DNA of 5,786 nt from Acidimicrobiaceae bacterium (lineage in GTDB: Bacteria; Actinomycetota; Acidimicrobiia; Acidimicrobiales; UBA10347): the NCBI GenBank assembly GCA_003485885.1, contig DNHM01000115.1, positions 1-5,786 of the forward strand, in the 5' to 3' direction. Position 1 is the first letter of the stretch. Every line of letters starts with the position of its first letter. Shown piece after piece: positions 5,571 through 5,786 of this stretch. The notes under the pieces are model-generated. The model saw only the letters and a list, made by a program, of their open reading frames with translations, searched no databases and was not told the origin of the DNA. Position numbers and translations under genes: made by a program.

Positions 5571-5786
5571 GAGGCGACACTACCGATTGGCCCCACCGCG
5601 ACGACAACCAGCCTCGGAGTATCCCAGCGACGGCTACTAGCTCGCAGCGATGTGACAGGGCGTGTCGTTCATGCGCCGTGATTGCTGCCATGCTGGGAGC
5701 GAACCTGCGGGAGCCTCGTGGGTTGAAGCCATCACAGGCGACATGACATGGATCGAACCGGCGCTGCGCCCATAGGTTTGGCGTTG
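5571..5786. other. Region upstream of the operon, no convincing gene
   Basis: Apart from the possible promoter next to 5570, I see no clear gene, RNA or strong inverted repeat here. On the minus strand a frame is open from the window edge to a TAG at 5639-5637 (49 residues). It could be the tail of a gene lying beyond the window, but its composition resembles no domain I know and it is short enough to be open by chance. Confidence 0.45.
5577..5607 (-). promoter_or_regulatory. Candidate leaderless promoter of the DUF35-thiolase-CoA-transferase operon
   Basis: On the minus strand TAGTGT (5582-5577) matches the TANNNT -10 pattern and ends six bases before the ATG at 5570, so transcription could begin at the A of the start codon. 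TTGTCG (5607-5602) is a weak -35 with a 19-base spacer. The lack of a ribosome binding site before this ATG agrees with a leaderless mRNA, which is common in actinobacteria. The call rests on short motifs only. Confidence 0.3.

Noticed and set aside
5263..5691. Minus-strand open frame of 142 codons overlapping the DUF35 gene in another frame
   Set aside because: The overlapping frame encodes an intact zinc ribbon and OB-fold; this one is Arg/His-rich and matches nothing.
5690..5746. Short plus-strand frame starting MLGANLREPRGL, reminiscent of an XRE-type helix-turn-helix start
   Set aside because: It stops after 18 residues and the resemblance is too short to distinguish from chance.

Overview
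The window looks like a moderately high-GC actinobacterial chromosome. The evidence is a probable F420-dependent luciferase-like oxidoreductase and an acyl-CoA gene set (tandem CaiB-type CoA-transferase, lipid-transfer-protein-type thiolase, OB-fold/zinc-ribbon DUF35 protein) of the kind common in Actinomycetota, including mycolic actinobacteria and Acidimicrobiia. The exact lineage cannot be fixed from the sequence.

Layout. Bases 2-604 (+) hold the 3' part of a cysteine-rich, repeat-bearing, probably secreted protein. One continuous frame is interrupted by an in-frame TAA at 407-409, and the repeat homology continues on both sides. This stretch is clearly lower in GC than the rest. Bases 605-718 are a short regulatory-looking gap with a small hairpin, a perfect 12-bp palindrome and a strong ribosome binding site. 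Bases 719-1588 (+) encode a complete LLM-class oxidoreductase. Tail to tail with it, on the minus strand, lies a tightly packed three-gene operon read from right to left: DUF35 protein (5570-5157), thiolase-like enzyme (5160-4009, ATGA overlap) and double-domain CoA-transferase (4001-1653, 7-nt gap). Bases 5571-5786 are upstream of this operon and contain a possible leaderless promoter but no convincing gene.

How the genes may work together (inference). The CoA-transferase would load a carboxylic acid onto CoA. The thiolase-like protein, with the DUF35 protein as obligate partner, would then make or break a C-C bond on the acyl-CoA, as in the Ltp2/DUF35 steroid side-chain aldolase or thiolase/DUF35 complexes. 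The F420-dependent enzyme could supply a redox step, but it lies on the opposite strand and is not in the operon. The substrate is unknown. The most notable points are the tandem CoA-transferase, whose first half has lost the catalytic aspartate; the thiolase, which keeps Cys/His/Cys but has Tyr at the NEAF position; and the split cysteine-rich repeat gene.
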